Positions 1-7,973 of a stretch of 33,298 nucleotides of DNA are shown here, piece by piece; position 1 is the first letter of the stretch, and every line of letters starts with the position of its first letter. The DNA is from Planctomyces sp. (GTDB lineage Bacteria; Planctomycetota; Planctomycetia; Planctomycetales; Planctomycetaceae), in contig JAIXVG010000401.1 in NCBI GenBank assembly GCA_027483145.1, forward strand, positions 1 through 33,298, given 5' to 3'. The notes under the pieces were generated by a model. The model worked only from the letters and a program-made list of their open reading frames with translations. It had not been told where the DNA came from and ran no database searches. The position numbers were made by a program, and so were the translations under genes.

Positions 1-1
1 G

Positions 2-757
2 ATTGATGAACGGGTTAAGCAAGTGCTGGCTGACGCGACCAGCGTTTATCGCGTGCTGGCACCGGTACTAGAGAGGCTGCAGCCAACGCACTTGATTACG
101 CAGACGCAGTGCGAAGTTTGCGCGGTGAGCCTAAAAGATGTCCAAGCGGCTGCTTGTGAACTGATTTCTTCCAAGCCGGATGTGGTGGCTTGTGAGCCGA
201 ACTGTTTGGCGGATGTATGGACCGACATTCAGCGGGTGGCGGATCGGACGGGGGTTCCCAACCGGGGGGAAGAGTTGGTGGCTGCGCTGCAAGGTCGGCT
301 AGCTGAGCTGCAACGCCAAGTGAGCTTACAAAAGACGCGGCCGACGATTGCGTGTATCGAGTGGATTGACCCGCTCATGGCTGCGGGAAATTGGGTCCCG
401 GAGCTGGTCGAGCTGGCGGGGGGGGAGAATTTGTTTGGCATAGCAGGGAAGCATTCACCCTGGATGACATTTGCAGAGCTGGCAGCAAAAGACCCCGACG
501 TGATTGCGATTATGCCGTGCGGCTTCGACATGGAACGAGCGGCCAAGGAAATGCCGCCCCTTGTAGCAGAGCCGGGTTGGCACGAATTGCGGGCGGTGCG
601 AAGCGGGCGAGTGTTTATCACCGACGGCAACGCTTACTTTAATCGGCCGGGGCCACGCCTGGTGGAATCGGCTGAGATCTTGTTTGAGCTGCTGCATCCG
701 GGGGTGGCTGACGCGGTTCACGAAGGGACCGGCTGGGTTAACTGGAATGACGTCTAG
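2..757 (+). CDS. Cobalamin/siderophore ABC transporter substrate-binding protein, BtuF-like (5' partial)
   Basis: The reading frame is open from base 2, so the gene begins upstream; the GTG at 23 is internal, because the residues before it (IDERVKQ) fit the family. About 251 residues are visible of an expected ~300. Seen: the motif QCEVCAVS near residue 37, typical of the BtuF-like cobalamin-binding proteins of COG0614, then a helical linker region and a second lobe with MTFAELAAKDPDVIAIMPCGF and a C-terminal FNRPGPRLVESAEIL segment, which is the usual end of this family. Family knowledge: these type III periplasmic binding proteins capture vitamin B12 or Fe-siderophores and hand them to a BtuCD-type transporter. 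No permease or ATPase partner lies in the window. The lack of a visible signal peptide is due to truncation. The exact ligand cannot be read from sequence. Confidence 0.85.
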   Translation: MDERVKQVLADATSVYRVLAPVLERLQPTHLITQTQCEVCAVSLKDVQAAACELISSKPDVVACEPNCLADVWTDIQRVADRTGVPNRGEELVAALQGRLAELQRQVSLQKTRPTIACIEWIDPLMAAGNWVPELVELAGGENLFGIAGKHSPWMTFAELAAKDPDVIAIMPCGFDMERAAKEMPPLVAEPGWHELRAVRSGRVFITDGNAYFNRPGPRLVESAEILFELLHPGVADAVHEGTGWVNWNDV

Positions 758-930
758 GCCTGTTTGCTGATGGTCGCACTTTACAGGTCCTCTCGCTTGG
801 CAGTGGGGGATGTTTATGCGTAGTCTATTGGCCTAGCGGACGGCATCATGCTTCGTCTGTTGCGGACTCCACTCTGGCTGTTCGGCCTTCGAAATCCCTT
901 ACCACATTTCTTTTCAGTAAAGCAGTGATA

Positions 931-2166
931 ATGAACTTGAGTTCGTGGCGATGCATCTCGTTTCTTAACGATGCCCACTTCAAGTGGACGTGGTTGAATG
1001 TCGTGGGGGTGGGGCTGTTGTGCGCCTCTATGAATGAGGGTCGCGCGGAGTGGCAGCGGGTGGAAATCGATCCTGTGTTTCGGGCGGAAGGGGTCGCTGC
1101 CGCAGACTTTAACAACGATGGGCAAATTGATATCGCCGCAGGGGATGTGTGGTATGCCGCTCCCAATTGGGAACGACACGAGATTCGGCCGGTCGGGGAA
1201 TACTTCTTCGATAAGGGATACAGCCAGTGTTTTTGCGCGTGGGCTTGGGACATTAATCGAGACGGTTGGCAGGATGTGATACTGGTTGGTTTTCCGGGAG
1301 AGCCGTTCCATTGGTACGAGAACCCAAAAGGGGAAGCAGGGCACTGGAAGCCACATGTGATTCATTCGAGTATCTGCAATGAATCGCCCCTGTTTACCGA
1401 CTTGACCGGCGATGGAGTTCCTGAGGTAGTGCTGGGGTCGCAGCCCGAGGCACAAATGGGGTACTTGTCAGTCCCGGATGTGACCGAATGTGCCAAGCCT
1501 TGGAAGTTTGTGGCCATCAGTGAACCGGGGGACCCGGCCAAGAATGGGACGTTTCGCTATTACCACGGCCTGGGTGTGGGGGACGTGAACAATGACGGCC
1601 GCAACGATGTGGTGATTCCACATGGATGGTGGGAAGGACCGGCAACGCATTCCGGACCATGGGCGTTTCACCCGCTCTCGTTAAGTAAACAAAACAAGGG
1701 AGAGCCGCTGACCGCTTCGAATATTCATGTGATCGATCTTGATCTGGATGGTGACCAGGACTTTGTGATGAGTTCGGCTCATGGATATGGGGTGTGGTGG
1801 TTCGAAAATGCGGGAGCGGGGAGCAGCGAGCCGTTTGTTTATCACCTGATTGATGAATCGTTTTCGCAAACACACTCTTTAGCGCTTGTGGACCTGAAAG
1901 GTAACGGAGAACTGGCGCTGGTAACGGGCAAACGGTTCTTTGCCCATATGGGGCCTGACCCGGGGGAGTTTGACCCGGTGGTGATGAACCATTTTGAGAT
2001 CAAGCGCGAGGCGGGGAAGAAGCCGGTCTTTGCGAAGCGAAACATTGCGGCTGGGGATAACACCGGCGTAGGAACACAGTTTCAAATGGCTGACGTTGAT
2101 CAGAATGGGAAACTGGATGTGGTGCTATCGAACAAGAAGGGTGTGAACTTGCTGTTACAGAAGTAG
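931..2166 (+). CDS. FG-GAP/VCBS repeat beta-propeller protein, secreted
   Basis: A protein of about 411 residues with at least six calcium-binding-like FG-GAP/VCBS repeats. Each carries a D-x-N/D-x-D-G-x-x-D core: ADFNNDGQIDIAAG, WDINRDGWQDVILVG, TDLTGDGVPEVVLG, GDVNNDGRNDVVIP, LDLDGDQDFVMSS and ADVDQNGKLDVVLS. The order suggests a seven-bladed integrin-alpha-like propeller. The N-terminus has a hydrophobic stretch (LNVVGVGLLCA) that can act as a signal peptide, so export is likely. The frame can start at GTG 925 or ATG 931; I take the ATG. No convincing ribosome-binding site is seen. Such proteins are numerous in planctomycetes and usually extracellular, with roles in binding rather than catalysis; no enzymatic domain is visible. 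Substrate unknown. Confidence 0.85.
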   Translation: MNLSSWRCISFLNDAHFKWTWLNVVGVGLLCASMNEGRAEWQRVEIDPVFRAEGVAAADFNNDGQIDIAAGDVWYAAPNWERHEIRPVGEYFFDKGYSQCFCAWAWDINRDGWQDVILVGFPGEPFHWYENPKGEAGHWKPHVIHSSICNESPLFTDLTGDGVPEVVLGSQPEAQMGYLSVPDVTECAKPWKFVAISEPGDPAKNGTFRYYHGLGVGDVNNDGRNDVVIPHGWWEGPATHSGPWAFHPLSLSKQNKGEPLTASNIHVIDLDLDGDQDFVMSSAHGYGVWWFENAGAGSSEPFVYHLIDESFSQTHSLALVDLKGNGELALVTGKRFFAHMGPDPGEFDPVVMNHFEIKREAGKKPVFAKRNIAAGDNTGVGTQFQMADVDQNGKLDVVLSNKKGVNLLLQK

Positions 2167-2192
2167 GGTGCTTGCTAACACGAAGCGACTTG

Positions 2193-2280
2193 GAACTTAT
2201 CCGAAAACCTCTGATGCTCGGATCGCATGCCTGAGAAAACGGGGTTTTCGAACGAGCACAACCGGTTTTCGGACAGGCTC
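2193..2280. repeat. Palindromic dispersed repeat, family A (diverged copy)
   Basis: An 88-base imperfect palindrome: the left end has TCCGAAAACC and the right end GGTTTTCGGA, and the end reads ACAGGCTC. The ends resemble the two other family A copies (15674-15763 and 20473-20562), which also run from a GAA(n)4 start with an AACCTCT/AACCCTCT block to a GAAACAG-type end. It sits in the intergenic space just upstream of the zinc-ribbon gene. No coding capacity; MITE- or REP-like in appearance. Confidence 0.6.
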
Positions 2281-2307
2281 TTAGCATTCAGAATTCAGGG
2301 CTGATTG

Positions 2308-4452
2308 ATGGCGATTTCGTTTTCGTGCCCGATCTGTGCAGAAGAGTATCGGCTGAAGGATGAGCTGGCGGGGAAGCGGTTTCGCTGTAAGTTGTGCGGC
2401 GAAAAGATCTCTGCCCCGCAACCGCGGCCGACAGATACGAGTGAGCGAAAGGGGATAGTCAAAACCGCTTCGCGATCAGCGACGGAGCCCCCGCCTCTGC
2501 CGTTTGCGATCGCTCACGAGCATTCGGCTGACAGCGTGAACTGGTTTGACCCATCGGTGACGTATGGGTGGATGGTCGTGTCGCTGATCGTGGTTGGTAT
2601 CTGGGTGCTGTGCTTCGTGACAGCAACGACCGACACCACATTGCGACCGTTGATGGCAGAAGTGCTCAAGCTGACCGGCATGATCCTGGCGATGCTGGGC
2701 TGGATTGGGGCGCTAATCAACGGTTCGCGCGAGCACTGGGGATACGTGCTGCTCAATGCGGTCGTACCGATTTATCACATCGTTTACACCATGTTTCGCG
2801 GGATTCGGATTCCGACGTTCCTGGCGTGTGAGCTGCTGGCGATTGCATCGCTGTTTTTGTGGGTGTCGCTGAATGTGTTTCATGCAATGCAAGAAGACGC
2901 GAAGCGAATAAGCGGGATGAAGCAGCAGCAGGTGATACCGCAGCCGGTAGGTCAGCCGGCGTTTGGTGTACCACAGGGAAACAAGTTTGAGGTACCCGGG
3001 GAGCCATCAGGCCCTAATAGGCTGGCAGATGGAAAGCCGTTGCTGGCGCAACAGCCCGCAACTGATCGTGTAATGATGCCGCCGATTGGACAGTCGCGAG
3101 ACCAGAGTGGGCGATTGCCAGCAGACAATCTAGCCACTGCGATGGATCGTCATTTTGAACGGTTGGAGGCAAAAGCGAAAGCGAGGGCAAAACGGATAGG
3201 AGCTCAACACCATCAGCTTGCACGGATGTCGCTTGGGTTTGGTCATCTGACTGTGGAGATTTCGCCAAAGGCTGAATCGCCGGTTGTTGGGCTTAGTGAA
3301 GACTGGCTGCGCAGTGTGGCGATGCCGATTTCGAACTTACAGCAGCAGCTTGTCCCTCATGGGGCGGTCTATGTGAAGGAAGGGGAGACGTGGCGGTCGG
3401 CTCGGGTGACGCGGGTTGAAAAAGACCTGGTTAATGTGCATGTGCTGGGGCAGCCTGCCGACTCGGAACTTCAAGTGAAACTCGAGCGGCTGGCGATGCC
3501 GATTGACTGGTTCGACGGCGATCCGTTCCGGGTCAATAAGCTGGGGCAGCCGTTGGAGAGTTATCCGCAGTCGGGAGAGATAGCACTTGGGAAGCCGTCA
3601 CTGATCGCGAAGCCCTCGCTGGGGAGTTTGGCCCCGGCTGAATCTGACTTCATTGAAGCAGAGACCATCCCAGCGACAGCCGAGATGAAATTGCAGCCGG
3701 GAGATGCGGTCTGGCATCGACGTGGAAGCGAAGACTGGTATGCAGGTCGATTGCAAGTGGCAAATAGTGGCAACGACGTGACGATCGGGTACTTCGACTC
3801 GCTGGGTTTTCACACGGCCAAAGAACGAATGACTAACCTGCGCTGCTTGTCACCGGAGAAGAGCCAGATTAGTCCTTACCTGGAAACAGTTGATCAGGAA
3901 GGGGCTGAAGCGATCCCCGATCAGGAAGACCCGCGGCTGTTTGGTGCCCGCAGTAATTCGTTTATTGAGAAATGGACCGTTCGTGGCGATCAGACGGTGC
4001 TGCGAATTGGGCAACTGGTCTATTACGCAGTTCTGGATGACCAATGGCTGGCGTGCCGTGTGATTGCGATCGACCGGGATAAGATGGTGCAGATTCGGCG
4101 AGTTGGTATTCCTGATGACGAGCCGCTGGTGGTGTTTAAGGTGCAATTGCGGGCAGCCAGGATGCCGCAGCTATTGAGCGCACTTGCGACGGAGGCCACT
4201 CAAGAACCCAGACCGCGTGCGCTGGTGCTTACTAAGGGGCTGGCGCACGTGTTAGGCCGCGAGGTGAGTGATAGCGAGACGATTAGTGACGGAGAGGTGG
4301 TTCTGGTACATCATGGCAACGTGTGGACCGAAGGGATTGTGAAGCAGACGTCGCGCGAGGGGCGGGTTCTATGCCGGGTGAGCGACGAGGATGGCGAAAC
4401 GACGATTGAGGTGATGCGTTCCAATCTGCTACTAGCGAGGCGAGCGTTTTGA
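2308..4452 (+). CDS. Zinc-ribbon membrane protein with four SH3/Tudor-like modules
   Basis: 714 residues. The ATG at 2308 has CAGGG 7 bases upstream and is preferred over the TTG at 2305. Residue numbers below count from that TTG. Seen in order: a zinc ribbon with Cys 8, 11, 28 and 31 (CPIC and CKLC, the MJ0042-like pattern frequent in planctomycetes); a Pro-rich linker; about four hydrophobic segments near residues 86-107, 116-138, 146-165 and 170-194; a Gln/Pro-rich and charged linker to ~340; then four similar ~50-residue modules near 350-400, 463-515, 566-620 and 660-713. Each module has a G-x-x-V, a Trp followed by an A/E/G-R/I-V strand and a second V-x-V strand, like an SH3 or Tudor barrel. 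No catalytic motif is visible. Function unknown; a membrane-anchored scaffold that binds a protein or peptide is a reasonable inference only. Confidence 0.8.
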   Translation: MAISFSCPICAEEYRLKDELAGKRFRCKLCGEKISAPQPRPTDTSERKGIVKTASRSATEPPPLPFAIAHEHSADSVNWFDPSVTYGWMVVSLIVVGIWVLCFVTATTDTTLRPLMAEVLKLTGMILAMLGWIGALINGSREHWGYVLLNAVVPIYHIVYTMFRGIRIPTFLACELLAIASLFLWVSLNVFHAMQEDAKRISGMKQQQVIPQPVGQPAFGVPQGNKFEVPGEPSGPNRLADGKPLLAQQPATDRVMMPPIGQSRDQSGRLPADNLATAMDRHFERLEAKAKARAKRIGAQHHQLARMSLGFGHLTVEISPKAESPVVGLSEDWLRSVAMPISNLQQQLVPHGAVYVKEGETWRSARVTRVEKDLVNVHVLGQPADSELQVKLERLAMPIDWFDGDPFRVNKLGQPLESYPQSGEIALGKPSLIAKPSLGSLAPAESDFIEAETIPATAEMKLQPGDAVWHRRGSEDWYAGRLQVANSGNDVTIGYFDSLGFHTAKERMTNLRCLSPEKSQISPYLETVDQEGAEAIPDQEDPRLFGARSNSFIEKWTVRGDQTVLRIGQLVYYAVLDDQWLACRVIAIDRDKMVQIRRVGIPDDEPLVVFKVQLRAARMPQLLSALATEATQEPRPRALVLTKGLAHVLGREVSDSETISDGEVVLVHHGNVWTEGIVKQTSREGRVLCRVSDEDGETTIEVMRSNLLLARRAF

Positions 4453-4815
4453 GTTGGGCCGATTGCCATGACGTGATGCCAGGTGATGATTGGCGGCGCG
4501 GCAGGAAACAGTTCTTGTGTGCCATCGGTTTAAGGGACTGCTGGAGCTTCTTGCCAGCCTTTAGGATCGGTTGGTCGATTCGTCTGGAATACGGGTTTGA
4601 CCGGTATGGCGCCAGAGGCTTGTGATGGTGCGGGGGCTTGAGATGGCGTGGCTGATTTTTGCGGCCTGCTCGCCTCTGATGCTAAGAACCTGACCGCTGA
4701 CACAGTCGGCTCGCCTGGGAATTGAAGAACTGTTGTTGCCGGCGAAGTGTCTTGACATGGATACATCGCCAGACTAGGCTTATACCCAGACAGGCCATGC
4801 ATAGGAGACTGATGT
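4453..4815. other. Intergenic region upstream of the PadR gene
   Basis: No gene is supported here. A 90-residue Pro/Ser/Ala-rich frame on the minus strand (4530-4802) lacks homology I can recognise. The 3' part holds the candidate PadR promoter and a small imperfect inverted repeat (ATGGATACAT, 4757-4766) overlapping it, a plausible autoregulatory operator. Confidence 0.5.
4752..4780 (+). promoter_or_regulatory. Candidate sigma-70 promoter of padR
   Basis: TTGACA (4752-4757), a 17-base spacer, then TAGGCT (4775-4780). The -35 is a perfect match and the -10 matches three of six. The predicted start of transcription lies about 30 bases before the PadR start codon. The small inverted repeat ATGGATACAT straddles the -35/spacer, where a PadR dimer could repress its own gene. 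Confidence 0.4.
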
Positions 4816-5160
4816 ATGAATTCGCAGTTGTTGCAGGGGGCGCTCGACCTCCTGATTTTGGAGACGCTGAGTGGCGGCCCTAGTTATGGCTATGAGATCG
4901 CGCAGACGGTCTTTAGCAGGTCGAACGGGTACTTCGATCTTAAAGAGGGGAGCCTCTACCCTGCCCTGCACCGGATGGAGGGGGCGAAGTACCTGAAGCC
5001 AAAGTGGGTCGAGGTGGATGGGCGAAGGCGCAAGTATTACGAGCTGACGGCTTCGGGCAAGAAGGCGCTCGTCGAGCGGACGAGCGAGTGGAAAGCATTT
5101 GCGACGGGAGTGGGTGGTGTGCTGGGAACAGTGAAGCGGGATGGGGCTTGGGTGGGGTGA
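4816..5160 (+). CDS. PadR family transcriptional regulator
   Basis: 114 residues, a normal length for the short (PadR-s2-type) regulators. ATG 4816 is preceded by GGAG 8 bases upstream. The winged-helix is evident: LDLLILETLSGGPSYGYEIA forms the first helices, GSLYPALHRMEG is the recognition helix region, and RRRKYYELTASGKKAL is the wing and start of the dimerisation helix. PadR proteins are DNA-binding repressors, often autoregulated. The next gene downstream encodes a HAAS-domain membrane protein; PadR/HAAS adjacency is an established arrangement in which the membrane protein is thought to convey a signal to the regulator. The 272-base gap between them carries a palindromic repeat, so co-transcription is likely but not assured. 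Confidence 0.93.
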   Translation: MNSQLLQGALDLLILETLSGGPSYGYEIAQTVFSRSNGYFDLKEGSLYPALHRMEGAKYLKPKWVEVDGRRRKYYELTASGKKALVERTSEWKAFATGVGGVLGTVKRDGAWVG

Positions 5161-5203
5161 GGATGCGTGATCGAGTCACAAAATGATTGCGCGACGTAAA
5201 TAG

Positions 5204-5221
5204 TGCAGCAAGCCGCACCCT
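5204..5221. repeat. Short GC-rich palindrome (AAGCCGCACC element), copy 1
   Basis: GTGCAGCAAGCCGCACCC, a slightly broken copy of the 8-bp inverted repeat GGTGCGGC-AA-GCCGCACC seen complete at 9054-9071. It lies 56 bases upstream of palindromic repeat R1. A third copy is at 10222-10240, again beside an R repeat. Confidence 0.55.
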
Positions 5222-5276
5222 GGGCGTTGAGTTGAGTTCAAGTGCGGCGCCGTGGGGCATTGTAAAAGACTTGGCT

Positions 5277-5337
5277 TACCGCGAAGGACGCAAAGAGCGC
5301 AAAGGGGAAAACTTTTCTTTACGGTCTTGGCGGTGGA
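5277..5337. repeat. Palindromic intergenic repeat R, copy 1
   Basis: Core reads TACCGCGAAGGACGCAAAG on the left and an imperfect reverse complement (CTTTACGGTCTTGGCGGT) on the right, with AACTTTTC in the middle. Three further copies in the window (7055, 8893, 10264) share the same sequence at about 80-90 percent by eye. All are intergenic. This copy marks the left border of the first HAAS gene unit. Confidence 0.8.
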
Positions 5338-5432
5338 ACGTCTTGGTGTTTGAGCGACACGCCGAAGCTAGTGGCGAGTGATGCTGCCGGAGGTGGTTAT
5401 CAAGAGCAACGCAGAGAGATGAAGGGGAGGCG

Positions 5433-6902
5433 ATGACGGTACCGATTGATTTGCAGTCGCAGTTGCCCCCTCCATCGGATGATGAGCCGCAGGAGTTGCG
5501 GAGTGATATCGTCGACGAGTTGGCTGACCACTTGCAGTGTCTGGTGATTAAGGAACAGTTGAAGGCGGGGGGCGATGGGTTGACGCAAGCGGAAGTTTGG
5601 CAGCGAGTGATTGAGCGGTTTGGCAATCCGGCCAAAATCGCGAGGACTCTGTGGTTTCAAGCGATAGGAAGACGACTCATGCTGCAGAAATTGGCACTGG
5701 GACTGAACTTGTGCTTCACCCTTGTGGCATGCGTGGGGGGGATCGTTGTCTTTTACTCGCTACAAAACTCGGTGACACTGATGAGTGACCGGGTGTTGCA
5801 GCTTTCAGCGCTGCTGGAGCGGCTGGAAGCGAATGGGATCTCTGCCAACAAGCTCAGCGAGACTGCTCCATCAGGTGCAAGTGCCGCTCAACCTCGAGTA
5901 GTTGACAGCGACAATTGGAAACCACGCTGGCTTTCAACTGGTTCTCAGACGGAGTTAGCTGGTCCGCCTGTAACCGATTTCACTCCAGAACGATATCGGG
6001 TGGTTATTGACCCGAGGTTCGGTTATCGAGATGAGCTGACTCCAGTAACTGTAATGCTAAAGAGCTTTGCGATTCCAAATCCACGGCCACCGGGTTTGTC
6101 AGTCATTAAGTTTAAACTACAACACTCGCGTACGGGATTCGGCGTTCCTTTTCGCAGTATGGACGAAGATACAACATCTGTTGTGACGGTTACTCCCCTG
6201 AATGGCGGAAGAGTTCGGATGAACGCCCCCGCATGGCACGACGATGGAGCCTTCATGGAAGTCCCGGCAACGAAGTTACGAATCGCTCTGATTGAGGGGG
6301 CTGGGCGATACAACGTGACAGTTACGACTGAGCAGGGATTTAAACACACAACGTCACTTTCGATTCTGCCAGGAGAGACAAAAGACCATGAGTTAACGTG
6401 GACAACCCCACGTCCCGATCTCGCCGCACTGGAACCAGCGGCCGTTCGCTTCAAATGCATTAATTTGCCCGAGCTACCTGATGAACTTGAACCGAAATTC
6501 ATCCATGTGAATATCTCCAGTATCGAGACACCAAGCATTGAAATTGATGGTCGGGTCTGGAGCAAAGAACGGGATCTCTATAGTGTCAAAACCAACGACG
6601 CAGGTTTATCGCTAACAGTAGACCAATCAGGAAACGTGGTCAGTGTGTTTCCCATGATGAACATCGGGGGGATAGCTACCGCCTCCAAGATTTCGAAAGA
6701 TGATCCCTGGATTTTTCTGGAGAGAGCCAAGTTTGTCTTTCATGCGTCGCATGGCGGATCAAGTCTAAACCCGCCCAAAGGCTATGCTTCACAAGGATTG
6801 TTTACGGTGACTTCCGACCAGCAGGAAATCATCCTTGACCTTGCTGAAACATCGGCCAAAGCGGCGAGCAACGGACCATCGGAGTCAGAAGTCGTTAAGT
6901 GA
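5433..6902 (+). CDS. HAAS-domain single-pass membrane protein, paralog 1
   Basis: 489 residues. ATG 5433 follows a purine-rich GAAGGGGAGG. Residues ~1-80 form a HAAS-type helical domain (ELRSDIVDELADHLQCLV, then AEVWQRVIERFGNPAKIART), which precedes the single membrane helix at ~92-112 (LNLCFTLVACVGGIVVFYSL) and a short coiled segment (VLQLSALLERLE). The remaining ~330 residues are an exported beta-rich domain that I do not recognise, ending in the conserved block TSDQQEIILDLAE. The HAAS domain is known from membrane proteins encoded beside PadR regulators; the topology (cytoplasmic HAAS, periplasmic sensor) and the PadR gene upstream suggest a signalling pair. Function of the ectodomain is unknown. 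Nearly identical N-terminus to the next gene. Confidence 0.85.
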   Translation: MTVPIDLQSQLPPPSDDEPQELRSDIVDELADHLQCLVIKEQLKAGGDGLTQAEVWQRVIERFGNPAKIARTLWFQAIGRRLMLQKLALGLNLCFTLVACVGGIVVFYSLQNSVTLMSDRVLQLSALLERLEANGISANKLSETAPSGASAAQPRVVDSDNWKPRWLSTGSQTELAGPPVTDFTPERYRVVIDPRFGYRDELTPVTVMLKSFAIPNPRPPGLSVIKFKLQHSRTGFGVPFRSMDEDTTSVVTVTPLNGGRVRMNAPAWHDDGAFMEVPATKLRIALIEGAGRYNVTVTTEQGFKHTTSLSILPGETKDHELTWTTPRPDLAALEPAAVRFKCINLPELPDELEPKFIHVNISSIETPSIEIDGRVWSKERDLYSVKTNDAGLSLTVDQSGNVVSVFPMMNIGGIATASKISKDDPWIFLERAKFVFHASHGGSSLNPPKGYASQGLFTVTSDQQEIILDLAETSAKAASNGPSESEVVK

Positions 6903-7208
6903 CGGAAAATGAATTCCTCGTCATCGATGAGTCGACGTGACTGCTGGCGGGTTGTAGTTGTCTGCATGTCGTTGGGTGGAGGACGCCAGCTGCATGGTTT
7001 GGCCCATTTGATGACGCAGGCGACTACCGGAGGTTGGTCATGAAAAACTTGATCTACCGCGAAGGACGCGAAGATCGCAAAGGAGAAGACTTTTCTTTGC
7101 GTCCTTCGCGGTGGAAAGCATTCTTTTTTGGCGGGTGGCCAACGGTAGTGGAGGCGAGGCTGCCGGAGGTGGTTATCAAGAGCAACGCAGAGAGATGAAG
7201 GGGAGGCG
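6903..7208. other. Intergenic spacer between the HAAS units
   Basis: No gene supported. It contains the tail shared with unit 2 (TGTAGTTGTCTGC), palindromic repeat R2 and the duplicated leader of unit 2. Confidence 0.6.
7055..7115. repeat. Palindromic intergenic repeat R, copy 2
   Basis: The most symmetrical copy: ACCGCGAAGGACGC on the left and GCGTCCTTCGCGGT on the right form a perfect 14-bp inverted repeat around a centre with AGACTTTTCTTT. It lies exactly between the two HAAS units. Confidence 0.85.
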
Positions 7209-7973
7209 ATGACGGTACCGATCGATTTGCAGTCGCAGTTGCCCCCTCCATCGGATGATGAGCCGCCGGAGTTGCGGAGTGATATCGTCGACGAGCTGGC
7301 TGATCACTTGCAATGTCTGGTGATCAAGGAACAGTTGAAGGCGGGTGGGGATCGATTGACGCAGGCTGAGGTGTGGCAGCGCGTCATCAAGCGATTTGGT
7401 GATCCGGCGAAGGTGGCCCGGACGCTGTGGTTTCAAGCGATTGGAAGAAAACTCATGCTGCAAAAACTGGCGCTGGGACTCAATTTGTGCGTTACCCTGG
7501 CTGCGTGCGTGGGGGCGATGGTGGTTTGCTACTCGCTGCAGTCGTCGGTGACGCAGATGAGTGAACGGGTGCTGCAGTTGCATAGCCTGCAGGCGAACGT
7601 ACAGACGCAGCAGGCGCAGTTGAACAAGCTGTCAACGCTGCTTGAGCGGCTGGAGATGACGGGGCTGCCTGCGGGTGGTGGTGCTGTTGCGGGTGATATG
7701 CCTGCGGGCGGTGGTGGTGGTGGTGGTTTTTCTGATGATATACCTGCGGGGATGGGTGGAGGGGGAGGTCCGGGTGCTGCGGGAATCGGTGGCCCGGCGG
7801 GGGGGATGTCGGGGATGCCCATGGGGCCGACGCCCGATCCATTAGCCATGGCACCCGGGGGACTGGGAATGTCGTTAACGGGACCTTCTATGGGTGGCGG
7901 TCCGTCGTTCGATATTTGCCCGAGCGGCTATTCCCGATCCTCGGCCCGATGGGATGTCGGTTATCAGGTTTAA
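7209..7973 (+). CDS. HAAS-domain membrane protein, paralog 2, N-terminal part (frameshifted)
   Basis: 254 residues in this frame. Residues 1-123 match paralog 1 at 109 of 123 positions: HAAS helices, membrane helix (~92-112) and coiled segment, here with an inserted QANVQTQQAQLNKL heptad-like stretch. Residues ~155-235 are a low-complexity Gly/Met/Pro linker (runs such as GGGGGGGF and GMGGGGGPG) that paralog 1 lacks. The last ~20 residues before the stop at 7971 (ICPSGYSRSSARWDVGYQV) have no counterpart in paralog 1; the expected sequence continues in the +1 frame from about 7894. This is most simply one gene with a frameshift, or a pseudogene by deletion in the linker; separately translated halves are also possible. 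Confidence 0.75.
   Translation: MTVPIDLQSQLPPPSDDEPPELRSDIVDELADHLQCLVIKEQLKAGGDRLTQAEVWQRVIKRFGDPAKVARTLWFQAIGRKLMLQKLALGLNLCVTLAACVGAMVVCYSLQSSVTQMSERVLQLHSLQANVQTQQAQLNKLSTLLERLEMTGLPAGGGAVAGDMPAGGGGGGGFSDDIPAGMGGGGGPGAAGIGGPAGGMSGMPMGPTPDPLAMAPGGLGMSLTGPSMGGGPSFDICPSGYSRSSARWDVGYQV

Noticed and set aside
4530-4802. 90-residue minus-strand frame, Pro/Ser/Ala-rich
   Set aside because: No family features, no clear ribosome-binding site, and it would start 13 bases from the PadR start codon over that gene's promoter.
5281-5330. Charged peptide-coding frames (REGRKERKGE type) over the R repeats
   Set aside because: These come from translating the palindromic repeat and recur at each copy without a start site or conservation as protein.
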